Source of the DNA: CAYOXM01 sp964407925
GTDB taxonomy: Bacteria; Patescibacteriota; Patescibacteriia; SG8-24
Assembly (NCBI GenBank): GCA_964407925.1
Contig: CAYOXM010000026.1
Location: 1 to 14,427, forward strand
Direction: 5' to 3'
Length of the DNA: 14,427 bases
This document shows positions 1 through 7,311 of the stretch, piece by piece. Position 1 is the first letter of the stretch. Each line of letters begins with the position of its first letter. The position numbers were made by a program, and so were the translations under genes. The notes below the pieces were generated by a model. It was not told the DNA's origin and made no database searches. It was given only the letters and a program-made list of their open reading frames with translations.

Positions 1-53
1 CACGCGTCCATCACCTTCTGCGGATTTTCCCTGATGAATTTGATATCCAGCAT
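1..53 (-). CDS. serS: Seryl-tRNA synthetase, N-terminal fragment
   Basis: Only the first 17 codons lie in the window; the gene runs off the left edge. The translation starts MLDIKFIRENPQKV and matches the very conserved opening of bacterial seryl-tRNA synthetase, whose N-terminal arm forms the long coiled coil that contacts tRNA-Ser. The enzyme charges tRNA-Ser with serine in the cytoplasm. The ATG at 51-53 is the start because family members begin exactly there. There is no Shine-Dalgarno motif directly upstream; the bases before the ATG are T-rich. A promoter reading TTGTCA-17-CATGAT lies at 90-118 on the same strand. The identification rests on a short stretch, but this N-terminus is distinctive. 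Confidence 0.82.
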   Translation of the reverse strand, partial: MLDIKFIRENPQKVMDA

Positions 54-89
54 AAACACGAAAAAAAGCGGTTCACGTCGACCGCCTTA

Positions 90-118
90 ATCATGCCACT
101 CCCCTCCCCCAATGACAA
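90..118 (-). promoter_or_regulatory. Candidate sigma70-type promoter of serS
   Basis: On the minus strand, -35 TTGTCA (113-118) and -10 CATGAT (90-95) are separated by exactly 17 bp. The -10 is preceded by TGG, an extended -10 pattern. The predicted start is near 83, giving a leader of about 30 nt before the serS ATG. The spacer is very G-rich. Confidence 0.5.
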
Positions 119-134
119 CCCCGGAGGAGGTAAG

Positions 135-158
135 AAAAAACGCTTTAGTAAGCGCTTT
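135..158 (-). terminator. Intrinsic terminator after the 189-704 gene
   Basis: On the minus strand AAAGCGCTT and AAGCGTTT form a stem with one bulged G around the loop ACTA, followed by a run of six T and then CTT. It lies about 30 nt beyond the stop of the upstream gene and before the serS promoter, so it separates the two transcription units. Confidence 0.6.
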
Positions 159-188
159 TATCGCTGTGGAGAAATGACTCCTCCGCCC

Positions 189-704
189 CTACCTTAGGAA
201 CAGGCGCTTCTTTTGTCCCCGATGGCGGTTTTCGGAGGTCAGCTTGTCGAGGATCGGCGCGCGATTATCCTTGTCCCGGACGATGGCGTCGAAGGTCGGG
301 TCGTCACTCACGAAGTAGACCTGCGCGTCATTCTCGATCATGCCGTCGATGCACGAGGAAAAATGCCACGTTTCCGACGGCGTCACGGGGGCGAAACTTT
401 GCCACTCATAGGCTTTGCCGATTTTTTCAAATGACGCGCCGGGAAGCGCGTAGAGGAAACCGCCGCGGTCGCGCTTGGCGAAATCCTTCGCCGTTCCCCA
501 GATGCAGATGTAGGCGATGTCCTGCTCGAAGCCGATGCTCGACAGCGCGTCCGGCGGAATCATGAACAGGCTTGCGATGTCCGCGCGTTCGGTCGCGAAC
601 ACCGCCGCCCGTTCATGGACGTGGTCCTCGGAGCCGTGGCGGAGTATCGGCGTCAGCGGTCCTTCGACGCGTTTCGCGCTGCCGTGATAGAGAATGTCGG
701 CCAT
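189..704 (-). CDS. Hypothetical protein, possibly with an ADP-ribosyltransferase-like fold
   Basis: This 171-residue soluble protein is one I cannot assign to a named family. It begins MADILYHGSAKRVEG, then has a VFATERADIASLFM segment (about residues 35-48), GGFLYALPGASF (about 81-92), an EW-x-SF stretch, and QVYFVSDDPTF near residue 130. It ends in a basic tail, GQKKRLFLR. A YHGS strand followed some 25-30 residues later by an FAT strand and a helix is the arrangement seen at the start of ADP-ribosyltransferase-like folds. That reading is inference, and I see no convincing catalytic glutamate motif. There is no signal peptide or membrane segment. The ATG at 702-704 lies 34 nt downstream of the lysS stop, directly after a strong hairpin and without a clear ribosome binding site, so it probably shares the greA-lysS transcript. 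The reading frame is intact. Confidence 0.75.
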   Translation of the reverse strand: MADILYHGSAKRVEGPLTPILRHGSEDHVHERAAVFATERADIASLFMIPPDALSSIGFEQDIAYICIWGTAKDFAKRDRGGFLYALPGASFEKIGKAYEWQSFAPVTPSETWHFSSCIDGMIENDAQVYFVSDDPTFDAIVRDKDNRAPILDKLTSENRHRGQKKRLFLR

Positions 705-711
705 ATGCGGA

Positions 712-736
712 GAAGCCCGGCGGGTGGCCGGGCTTC
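712..736 (-). terminator. Strong GC hairpin between lysS and the 171-residue gene
   Basis: GAAGCCCGG and CCGGGCTTC form a perfect 9-bp stem around a 7-nt loop, starting two bases after the lysS stop codon. On the minus strand no T-run follows, so it is not a textbook terminator. It may be a leaky terminator or an mRNA-stabilising hairpin. The next gene's ATG comes only 7 nt after it. Confidence 0.45.
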
Positions 737-738
737 GT

Positions 739-2232
739 TCAGTCTTTCTTCTCTTCCGGACGCAAGGTCGGGAACAGGATGATTTCCTTCAGGCTGTGCG
801 CTCCCGCGAACACCGCGACGAGGCGGTCGACGCCGAGTCCCCAGCCCGCGGTCGGCGGCATGCCGACGGAGAGCGCCTCGATGAAGTCCTCGTCCATGGG
901 CTGCGCCTCCTCGTCGCCGCCTTCGCGGAGCTTTTCCTGCGCCTCGAAGCGCTGGCGCTGGTCGATGGGATCGTTCAGTTCGGAGAACGCCTTCACGTAC
1001 TCGCCCTTCGCCATCACGAGCTGGAAGCTCTCGACGTAGTTGCCCGCGCCCGGCTTGCGTTTGGCGAGCGGGAGGATTTCCGTCGGGTGGTCGATGATGA
1101 ACGTCGGGTCGACGACGTGCGGCCGGACGGTTTTCTTGTACAGGTTGTCGAGGATGGCGCCGCGGTCGTCCTTCGGTTCGACCTTCACGCCCTTCGCCTC
1201 GGCGGCCTTGGCGAGCGCCGCGCGGTCGTCGAAATCCTCGATGTCGATGTCGGCGTACTGCTTGATGGCGTCGCGGAAGGTCAGGCGCGGGTACGGACCG
1301 GCGAAGTCGATGGTCATCCCGTCGTACTCGACGACGGTCGAGCCGCTCACGCGCTCGGCGATGCGGACCAGCAGGTCCTCGGTCATCTGCATGTGCTCGT
1401 GGTAGTCGGCGTACGCCTGGTAGGCCTCGACGGAGGTGAATTCGGGGTTATGCGAGTGGTCGATGCCCTCGTTGCGGAACGAACGGCCGAGCTCGAACAC
1501 GCGCTCGAACCCGCCGACGATCAGCCGCTTGAGATGGAGTTCCGGGGCGATGCGCAGGTAGAGATCGGTATCGAGCGCGTTATGATGCGTGACGAACGGC
1601 CGAGCGGAAGCGCCGCCGGCGATCGCCTGCAGGATCGGCGTCTCGACTTCCATGAAACCGCGCTCGGTGAAGAACTCGCGGATAGTCTGCACGACGAGGC
1701 TCCGCTTGCGGAACGCGAGGCGCACCTCGGGATTCGACACGAGGTCGAGGTACCTTTTGCGGTAGCGGATCTCGGTGTCGGTGAGGCCGTGCCATTTGTC
1801 GGGCAGCCCCTCGAGCGACTTGGCGATGAGCGTCCAGGTTTTCGCCTCGATGCTCTTCTCGCCGCGCTTCGTGACGAACGGCGTGCCCGTCACCTGCAGG
1901 AAGTCGCCGCGGTCGACGATCTTCTCAAACGTTTCGAAAGAAGTCGCGCCGAGCACGTCGCTCTTCAGGTGCAGCTGGATTTTCTGCGAGCCGTCCTCGA
2001 GATCGGCGAAGCAGGCGCCGCCATGGCCACGCACGGCCTTGAGCCGGCCGACGATGGTAACTTCGGCCTTCTCCGCCTCGAGCGACTCGAAACGCGCCAG
2101 CACTTCGGTGATGGCGTGCGAACGCTCGCAGCGCGCGGGGTACGGATCGATGCCCATGGCGATGGCCATGCGCATCTTTTCGAGCCGCACCGCGCGTTCC
2201 TCGATCGGGTTAACCTCTTCCTTTTCGGCCAT
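739..2232 (-). CDS. lysS: Lysyl-tRNA synthetase, class II
   Basis: The enzyme charges tRNA-Lys with lysine using ATP, in the cytoplasm. The 497 residues match the usual bacterial length. An N-terminal OB-fold anticodon-binding domain (about residues 55-145) includes VGRLKAVRGHGGACFADLED. The class II catalytic core follows: motif 1 around FFTERGFMEVETPIL (about 187-201), motif 2 with FRNEG at 252-256, and motif 3 GWGLGVDR at 463-470 with the conserved arginine. The frame is also open upstream to a TTG at 2248-2250, but that would overlap greA. The ATG at 2230-2232, 8 nt past the greA stop, gives the normal N-terminus MAEKEEVNP. The greA spacing suggests cotranscription and possible translational coupling, since no strong Shine-Dalgarno is visible. 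Confidence 0.96.
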   Translation of the reverse strand: MAEKEEVNPIEERAVRLEKMRMAIAMGIDPYPARCERSHAITEVLARFESLEAEKAEVTIVGRLKAVRGHGGACFADLEDGSQKIQLHLKSDVLGATSFETFEKIVDRGDFLQVTGTPFVTKRGEKSIEAKTWTLIAKSLEGLPDKWHGLTDTEIRYRKRYLDLVSNPEVRLAFRKRSLVVQTIREFFTERGFMEVETPILQAIAGGASARPFVTHHNALDTDLYLRIAPELHLKRLIVGGFERVFELGRSFRNEGIDHSHNPEFTSVEAYQAYADYHEHMQMTEDLLVRIAERVSGSTVVEYDGMTIDFAGPYPRLTFRDAIKQYADIDIEDFDDRAALAKAAEAKGVKVEPKDDRGAILDNLYKKTVRPHVVDPTFIIDHPTEILPLAKRKPGAGNYVESFQLVMAKGEYVKAFSELNDPIDQRQRFEAQEKLREGGDEEAQPMDEDFIEALSVGMPPTAGWGLGVDRLVAVFAGAHSLKEIILFPTLRPEEKKD

Positions 2233-2240
2233 AGACGGCA

Positions 2241-2711
2241 CTAGTCGCAACTTATGTGCGTGATGGTATAGACGATCGGTCCGGACGGGACTTTGACCTC
2301 GGCGGTCTCGCCGACCTTGCGGCCGAGGAGCGCCTGTCCAAGGGGCGATTCGTTGGAGATGCGGCCCTGGAGCGGATCGGCCTCGGGCGCGCCGACGATA
2401 CGCAGTTCCTTGTCCTTGCCGTTCGAGGCGGTGACCTTGACCTTGCAGCCGATGCTCACCTTGTCGGAATCCTTCGCCTCGATGATGACGGCGCGGTTGA
2501 TTTGGTCTTCGAGTTCGGCGATGCGGCCCTCGACGAAGCCTGCCTCGTCCTTGGCGTCGTGGTATTCCGCGTTCTCGCGGAGGTCGCCGAGCTCCTTGGC
2601 CTTTTCGATGCGCGCGGCGACTTCGCGACGCTTCTCGGTCTTCAGGACGTGGAGCTCCTGCCTTGCCTTCTCGAGGCCTTCCTTGGAAATGTAGACGGGA
2701 TTGTCGTGCAT
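2241..2711 (-). CDS. greA: Transcription elongation factor GreA
   Basis: GreA enters the RNA polymerase secondary channel and stimulates cleavage of backtracked transcripts. The 156 residues are the family's normal length. Residues 1-75 form the N-terminal coiled coil, with the acidic tip motif GDLRENAEY; the catalytic acidic residues are D43 and E46. Residues from about 80 onward form the FKBP-like C-terminal domain with NESPLGQALLGRKVGE. The ATG at 2709-2711 is preceded by AAGGAAG at a spacing of about 7 nt, a good ribosome binding site. It is the first gene of the greA-lysS unit, and a clear promoter sits upstream at 2752-2780. Pairing greA with lysS is a common bacterial arrangement. Confidence 0.97.
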   Translation of the reverse strand: MHDNPVYISKEGLEKARQELHVLKTEKRREVAARIEKAKELGDLRENAEYHDAKDEAGFVEGRIAELEDQINRAVIIEAKDSDKVSIGCKVKVTASNGKDKELRIVGAPEADPLQGRISNESPLGQALLGRKVGETAEVKVPSGPIVYTITHISCD

Positions 2712-2751
2712 ACGGTTTCTTCCTTTACCGTGAAATCATAACATGAAATGG

Positions 2752-2780
2752 AGCATACGGTCGCTCCCGAGGAGCGTCAA
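2752..2780 (-). promoter_or_regulatory. Promoter of greA-lysS
   Basis: On the minus strand, -35 TTGACG (2775-2780) and -10 TATGCT (2752-2757) are separated by exactly 17 bp. A second, extended -10-like element, TG-T-TATGAT, lies slightly downstream (TATGAT at 2735-2740). A perfect dyad, CGCTCC-TCG-GGAGCG (2762-2776), overlaps the end of the -35 and most of the spacer. The promoter falls wholly between the mrdA stop and the greA start. Confidence 0.65.
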
Positions 2781-2790
2781 GCGCGGCACC

Positions 2791-4758
2791 TCACCGCTTG
2801 TACCGGCTTTCGTAGATGGCGCGGGCGACGGGCGCCGCGGTCGACGAACCTTCGTTGCCCTCTTCGACGGAGACGGTCACGACGAGTTCGGGGTCGTCGT
2901 ACGGGGCGAACGAGGTGAACCATGCGTGCGGCTGCTTGTTGGAGTGCCACTGCGCGGTGCCGGTTTTCGCGGCGACCGCGACCGGAAGGCCGCCGAGCGA
3001 CCGGGCGCTGCCTTGGGTGACCGCGGCGCGCATGCCGCGCCGGACGGCGTTCACCGCGTCCTTGTCGACGACGTGCGGGTTCAGCACTTCCGTTTCCTTG
3101 ATGACGCGCGAACCATCATCGGCGGTCACAGCGTTCACGACGTGCGGCCGGACGAGGGCTCCTCCGTTCGCGATGACGGCGGTCGCCGCGGCGATCTGGA
3201 GCGGCGTGACGAGCAGGTCGCCCTGGCCGATGGCAAGGTGATAGGTGTCGCCGACGTACCAGCGTTCGCCCTTGGCCGATTCCTTCCATTCCTTCGACGG
3301 TATGAATCCCGCGCCTTCGTTCGGGAGATCGATGCCGAGCGGCTGTCCGATGCCGAACTTGCGCGCGTACTCCGCGATGCGCGCGACGCCGAGGCCGACG
3401 AAGTCGTCCTTGCCGCCGCCGACGACGTAAAAGTAGGTATTCACCGATTCGGCGATCGCCTTGGCGATGTCCGTCGGTCCGTGGCCGCCGGCCTTCCAGT
3501 CGGGGAAGAACCACTTGTCAACGGCGATGCCGCCCGTCGAGAGAAACGTCGTCGCAGCGGTCACCACTTTTTCCTGGATGGCGGCGGCGCCGACGACGAT
3601 CTTGAAGGTCGATCCGGCGGGAAGCGATGCCGCGACGGCGCGCGGGAAAAGCGGGTGGTCGGGGTCGTCCGCGAGCTTGCGGTAGTCCTCGGTCGAGATG
3701 CCTTTCGCGAACAGGTTGTTGTCGAAGGCCGGCTCGCTCACGAGCGCGAGGATTTCCCCCGTCTTCGGATTCATGGCGATGACGCTTCCCCGTTTGCGGC
3801 CCGCCTTCTTGAGCGCGTCGCGGAGCGCGGATTCGGCAGTCTTTTGGAGATCAAGGTCGATGGCGAGGACGAGATTCTTTCCCGGCGTGCCGTCCTCTTC
3901 GGCGATGACCTTCTTCTGCCTGCCGAGCGCGTCGACCTCGACGCGGCGGCGACCGTACGCGCCGCGGAGCGTGTCCTCGTACGTTTTTTCGAGGCCGGTC
4001 TTGCCGACGAAATCGGTCGGGAACAGCTCCTCCCCGCCCGCGTCCAGGTCTGCCTGCGTCACGCGTCCCTCGAAGCCCAGCACGTGCGACAGCGCGGGCG
4101 CGTCGGCCGCGGCGAGATATTCGCGGCGCATGCCGGTATCGAGGCTGACGCCGGGGATGCGGGCGGCCTCGATGCTCGCGAGCACCGCCTGCTCGTGGGT
4201 GAGCGTCCCGCTCACGGTGACCGCCGCGGTGGGATACTTCGCGAATTCGGCGATTTTCGCCTCGATGTCCTGCGGCGGGACGGCGATGACATCCGACAGG
4301 CGCGCGATGACCGCGCGCCGCTCCTCGCCCTCCTTCGGCAGGTCCGCGGGGACGACCGAGACGGAAAAGTCGGGAATGTTCCTGACGAGCGGGATGCCGT
4401 TCCGGTCGTACATCACGCCGCGTTCCGACGGGACCCAGACGACGCGGCTGCGGTTGCCCTCGGCCTGGCGGACGTAGTACGCGTTCCGCGCGATCTGCAC
4501 CTGCGCCGCGCGCGCAAGCACGATGACGAGGACGGCGGCGAGGCATGAAAAGAAAATGCGGAGGGTCTTGGCGTCGACCGCGAGGCCGACGAAGTCGCCC
4601 TGCGTCTGGCTGCCGCCGGCGCTGATTTCGGAATCGACGAAGGCATCCTCGATGACGTTTTGCGTCGGCGAAACGCCGACGCGGCCGTACGAAAAATCGT
4701 CCGCGCGGAGCGGGAAGGGCCCGTCGTTGCCGTAACCGTTCCTGTAGCCGTCGGCCAT
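2791..4758 (-). CDS. mrdA: Penicillin-binding protein 2, peptidoglycan transpeptidase of the elongasome
   Basis: PBP2 cross-links peptidoglycan during rod elongation. It is anchored in the inner membrane with its catalytic domain outside. The 655 residues start with a polar cytoplasmic tail of about 65 residues rich in Gly, Tyr and Asn, then one membrane helix (about 66-86). The dimerisation/pedestal domain contains RGVMYDRNG near 113-121. The transpeptidase domain carries all three active-site motifs: S383-T-F-K386, S438-V-N440 and K598-T-G600, so the enzyme should be active. The frame is open upstream to 4953, but that extension is Arg/Ser-rich shadow sequence overlapping mreD. The ATG at 4756-4758 is 4 nt after the mreD stop and is the sensible start. 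It is the last gene of mreBCD-mrdA; rodA, the usual next gene, is absent here. Confidence 0.95.
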   Translation of the reverse strand: MADGYRNGYGNDGPFPLRADDFSYGRVGVSPTQNVIEDAFVDSEISAGGSQTQGDFVGLAVDAKTLRIFFSCLAAVLVIVLARAAQVQIARNAYYVRQAEGNRSRVVWVPSERGVMYDRNGIPLVRNIPDFSVSVVPADLPKEGEERRAVIARLSDVIAVPPQDIEAKIAEFAKYPTAAVTVSGTLTHEQAVLASIEAARIPGVSLDTGMRREYLAAADAPALSHVLGFEGRVTQADLDAGGEELFPTDFVGKTGLEKTYEDTLRGAYGRRRVEVDALGRQKKVIAEEDGTPGKNLVLAIDLDLQKTAESALRDALKKAGRKRGSVIAMNPKTGEILALVSEPAFDNNLFAKGISTEDYRKLADDPDHPLFPRAVAASLPAGSTFKIVVGAAAIQEKVVTAATTFLSTGGIAVDKWFFPDWKAGGHGPTDIAKAIAESVNTYFYVVGGGKDDFVGLGVARIAEYARKFGIGQPLGIDLPNEGAGFIPSKEWKESAKGERWYVGDTYHLAIGQGDLLVTPLQIAAATAVIANGGALVRPHVVNAVTADDGSRVIKETEVLNPHVVDKDAVNAVRRGMRAAVTQGSARSLGGLPVAVAAKTGTAQWHSNKQPHAWFTSFAPYDDPELVVTVSVEEGNEGSSTAAPVARAIYESRYKR

Positions 4759-4762
4759 GGGG

Positions 4763-5287
4763 TCAGCGGGTGAAGAAGAATGCGGAGAACGTGCCTTTGA
4801 GCCGTCGCGCCGCGAAGGCGAAGACGACGACCGTGGCGATCTGCAGGCAGAGCGCCGCGGCGAGCTGCGACGGCGTCGCGCGGAACACCGCCTCGCGGAC
4901 CGCCCAGCCGGCAAGCACCGCGCGCGCGAGCCGGACGGCGCCGAGCGCGCCATGGAGGACGAGGTACGCCGCGGCGTTCATGCCGAGGAGTCCGGTCCAC
5001 GAGTGGTTCGTGAAGACGCGGGTGAACAGGATGACGGCGAGCGCGGTGGCCGCGAGCATCACGACGACGTTCGTGCCGAACGGCAGCGAGGAGACGGCGT
5101 CGAGTGCGATGCCTGAGGCCGCCGCGGCGGCGAAGGCGTCGGCGAACCGGAATGAGGCGATCAGCCCGACGACGAGCATCAGCGGCAGGTGCAGCGACGA
5201 TGCCGGCGCGGGCAACGCCGAAACGAATCCGGCATGCAGGATGCCGAGCGCGGCGGCGAGGGCGGTGACGAGCAGGAGGCGGCGCAT
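4763..5287 (-). CDS. mreD: Rod shape-determining protein MreD
   Basis: This 174-residue protein is strongly hydrophobic, with about five membrane segments: roughly residues 3-25, 33-50, 70-90, 100-122 and 142-160. That matches MreD in length and profile. MreD is the inner-membrane partner that links MreB filaments to MreC and the wall synthases. Sequence similarity within the family is low, so the call relies mainly on topology and on its position between mreC and mrdA, which is decisive. The ATG at 5285-5287 lies 15 nt after the mreC stop; I see no strong Shine-Dalgarno. The gene ends 4 nt before the mrdA start, consistent with coupled translation. Confidence 0.88.
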   Translation of the reverse strand: MRRLLLVTALAAALGILHAGFVSALPAPASSLHLPLMLVVGLIASFRFADAFAAAAASGIALDAVSSLPFGTNVVVMLAATALAVILFTRVFTNHSWTGLLGMNAAAYLVLHGALGAVRLARAVLAGWAVREAVFRATPSQLAAALCLQIATVVVFAFAARRLKGTFSAFFFTR

Positions 5288-5302
5288 GGGCGCGTGACGG
5301 GG

Positions 5303-6106
5303 TCAGCGCGGCTCCGCGAAACGGAGGGCTTGCACGAAAATGGGATGGGCGGATGCCCGGAGCGGCGCGACGCTCGCCGACTGGAACGGGTCCTGCGTGC
5401 TTTTGTTCACTTTCTCGATGACGCCGACGACGAGGCCGCGCCGGATTCCCGGTTCGATGCCCGACGTCACGACGACGTCGCCGGGAGAAAGCTTTTCGGT
5501 CTGCGGGATGAGCGTGATGCCCATGCTGAGGCCGCGGTCCCCTTCGAGGACGCCGATGGTGTCGGTCGCGTTCTGGATGGCGACCGCGACGCGGCTTTTT
5601 GAATCGGACAGCAGGATGACGGTCGCGCTCCGCGCGCGCGTCTCGAACACCTTGCCTACGAGGACGCCGTCGCCGGCGACCACCGGCTGGCCGGGGGCGA
5701 TGCCGTCGTCCGCGCCGCGGTCGATGATGACGCCCTTCAGCGCGTCGGCGTCGGTCTCGGCGACGACCCGCGCCAGGATGCCTTCGTCCTTGTAGCGCTC
5801 GGAGAAGCCGAGGGCGGCCTTGAGCGCCTCGTTCTCCGCCGCGAGCGCGCGGAGCTTGGCGTTTTCGGCGCGGAGCGCGTCGATGACTGCGGCGTCCGCA
5901 GCGGGGTCGGTCGCGTCCGAAAACAGTTCGTTCATCGCGCGGGTGACGGCCGAGCCGGCGGCATAGCCGGGCGCGGCGGCCGTGAGGGTGAGAGAGGTCA
6001 GCGGCGCGGTCAGCGTCTTCAGCGCGCCCGAGGCGGCAAGCACCAACACGACGGCCGCGACGGCCGCCAGGAGCGCGTTACGGCGCGAGGCGCTTCGTGA
6101 CGGCAT
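5303..6106 (-). CDS. mreC: Rod shape-determining protein MreC
   Basis: MreC is the bitopic scaffold of the elongasome; it connects MreB/MreD inside with PBP2 outside and activates PBP2. The 267 residues show a short basic N-terminus, one membrane helix (about 11-29), and an Ala/Leu/Glu-rich coiled coil (about 68-100, containing LRAENAKLRALAAENEALK). A beta-rich C-terminal region typical of MreC follows, with VIIDRGADDGIAPGQPVV and LSPGDVVVTSGIEPGIRRGLVVG. The length is typical. The ATG at 6104-6106 is preceded by GAAGGGA at a spacing of about 6-7 nt and lies 15 nt past the mreB stop. Confidence 0.95.
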   Translation of the reverse strand: MPSRSASRRNALLAAVAAVVLVLAASGALKTLTAPLTSLTLTAAAPGYAAGSAVTRAMNELFSDATDPAADAAVIDALRAENAKLRALAAENEALKAALGFSERYKDEGILARVVAETDADALKGVIIDRGADDGIAPGQPVVAGDGVLVGKVFETRARSATVILLSDSKSRVAVAIQNATDTIGVLEGDRGLSMGITLIPQTEKLSPGDVVVTSGIEPGIRRGLVVGVIEKVNKSTQDPFQSASVAPLRASAHPIFVQALRFAEPR

Positions 6107-6121
6107 AGCATCCCTTCGGCG

Positions 6122-7186
6122 TTACGCGTACATCCGTTCGCCGGCGTTTTCCTGCGAGGACGGGAGGGCGATGGTCTTCAGGAGCTCCATGTTGTCGAGC
6201 AGGATGCCGGTGCCGCGGACGACGCAGGTCAGCGGATCGTCGGCGACGCGCACGGGGATTTCCGCCGCGCGGGAGATGACCTTGTCGATGCCCTTGAGGA
6301 GCGCTCCCCCGCCCGTGAGCACGATGCCGCGCTCGTAGATGTCGGCGACGAGTTCCGGAGGGGTGATTTCGAGCGCGGACTTGATGTTTTCGACGACGGT
6401 GCGGACGGAGCGCGCGAGCGATTCGCGGATCTGGCCGTCGTTCACGATGATTTCCTTCGGCAGGCCGGTAACCATGTCGCGGCCGCGCATCTCGATCTGG
6501 AGCGGCTCGTCGAGCTGCATGGCGGATCCGACGCGCATCTTGATGTTCTCCGCGACGCGTTCGCCGAGGAGAAGGTTGAAGTTCTCGCGCGCGAAGGTGA
6601 CGATGTTCTTGTTCAGCTCGTCGCCTGCGACCGGGATGGACTTCCAAGTGACGACGCCGCCGAGCGAGATGACGGCGATTTCCGTCGTTCCTCCGCCGAT
6701 GTCGACGACCATGTTGCCGACCGGTTCGGTGATGGGCAGGCGCGCGCCGATGGCCGCGGCCATCGGTTCCTCGACGAGGTACACTTCACGGGCGCCGGCG
6801 TTCAGCGCCGCGTCCTCGACGGCCTTGCGTTCCACCTCGGTGAGGTCGAGCGGCACGCCGATGACCACGCGGGGCCGAGGCAGGACCGAGAAGCCGTCCT
6901 TGTGGGATTTCTCGATGAAGAACTTGAGCATTTTTTCGGTCACTTCGAAATCGGAAATGATGCCCGCGACGAGCGGTTTGACCGTCGAGATATGCGCCGG
7001 CGTCTTGCCGATCATGTCCTTCGCGGCATTGCCGACGGCGACGATCTGTCCCGTCCTCGTGTTCAGCGATACCACCGACGGCTCGTTGATGATGATGCCC
7101 TTGTCCTTGCAGTACACGAGCGTGTTCGCCGTGCCGAGGTCGATGCCAAGGTCCTTCGAGAATTTCCCCCAGAGGTTGTTGAACAT
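6122..7186 (-). CDS. mreB: Rod shape-determining protein MreB, bacterial actin
   Basis: MreB forms membrane-bound ATP-dependent filaments that steer wall synthesis along the cell's long axis. The 354 residues show the actin-fold nucleotide motifs: phosphate 1 in LGIDLGTANTLVY (about 13-25), phosphate 2 in VVDIGGGTTEIAV (about 164-176), and the adenosine motif LTGGGALL near residue 290. The first residues, MFNNLWGKFS, make an amphipathic segment of the kind that tethers MreB to the membrane. It is the first gene of mreB-mreC-mreD-mrdA, with its own promoter at 7231-7259 just beyond the terminator of the preceding unit. The ATG at 7184-7186 fits the family's N-terminus. Only an A-rich AAAAAAG precedes it, so initiation is not strongly Shine-Dalgarno driven. 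Confidence 0.97.
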   Translation of the reverse strand: MFNNLWGKFSKDLGIDLGTANTLVYCKDKGIIINEPSVVSLNTRTGQIVAVGNAAKDMIGKTPAHISTVKPLVAGIISDFEVTEKMLKFFIEKSHKDGFSVLPRPRVVIGVPLDLTEVERKAVEDAALNAGAREVYLVEEPMAAAIGARLPITEPVGNMVVDIGGGTTEIAVISLGGVVTWKSIPVAGDELNKNIVTFARENFNLLLGERVAENIKMRVGSAMQLDEPLQIEMRGRDMVTGLPKEIIVNDGQIRESLARSVRTVVENIKSALEITPPELVADIYERGIVLTGGGALLKGIDKVISRAAEIPVRVADDPLTCVVRGTGILLDNMELLKTIALPSSQENAGERMYA

Positions 7187-7230
7187 CTTTTTTGTTCATT
7201 AAGCGGAAATCCGCCCTTCTTGTCCGCCCC

Positions 7231-7259
7231 ATCATAGCCTTGCGGACCTCAACAGGCAA
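7231..7259 (-). promoter_or_regulatory. Promoter of the mreBCD-mrdA operon
   Basis: On the minus strand, -35 TTGCCT (7254-7259) and -10 TATGAT (7231-7236) are spaced by exactly 17 bp. The predicted start is near 7224, about 38 nt before the mreB ATG. It lies directly downstream of the terminator at 7267-7289, as expected for a new transcription unit. Confidence 0.6.
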
Positions 7260-7266
7260 GAGGCCG

Positions 7267-7289
7267 AAAAGGGCGGGTCCCCCCGCCCT
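7267..7289 (-). terminator. Intrinsic terminator of the uvrD/DUF721/membrane-protein unit
   Basis: On the minus strand AGGGCGGG pairs with CCCGCCCT around a 4-nt loop, and TTTT overlaps the end of the stem. It lies about 22 nt after the stop of the membrane protein gene and just ahead of the mreB promoter. Confidence 0.65.
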
Positions 7290-7311
7290 GCGCGTCCGTT
7301 TTCACACCTTG

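Noticed and set aside
54..90. GCGGT/ACCGC hairpin with seven T just before serS, as an attenuator
   Set aside because: The predicted transcript starts inside the left arm, leaving only a 3-bp stem, and there is no room for an alternative structure.
11..94. A 27-codon reading frame on the minus strand with a GGAGG-like site, overlapping the serS start, as a leader peptide
   Set aside because: Its ATG falls inside the -10 of the serS promoter (CATGAT), so it would lie upstream of the transcription start.
694..2244. Long plus-strand open frame opposite lysS
   Set aside because: High-GC mirror frame over a clear lysS; the composition is Arg/Asp/Val-biased and no family motif is visible.
2743..4548. 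601-codon plus-strand open frame opposite mrdA
   Set aside because: Mirror frame of PBP2, with Arg/Asp-rich low-complexity translation and no domain.
7187..7199. Upstream ATG 13 nt before the mreB ATG (7197-7199)
   Set aside because: It is out of frame with MreB and leads into an Arg/His-rich shadow frame with no ribosome binding site.
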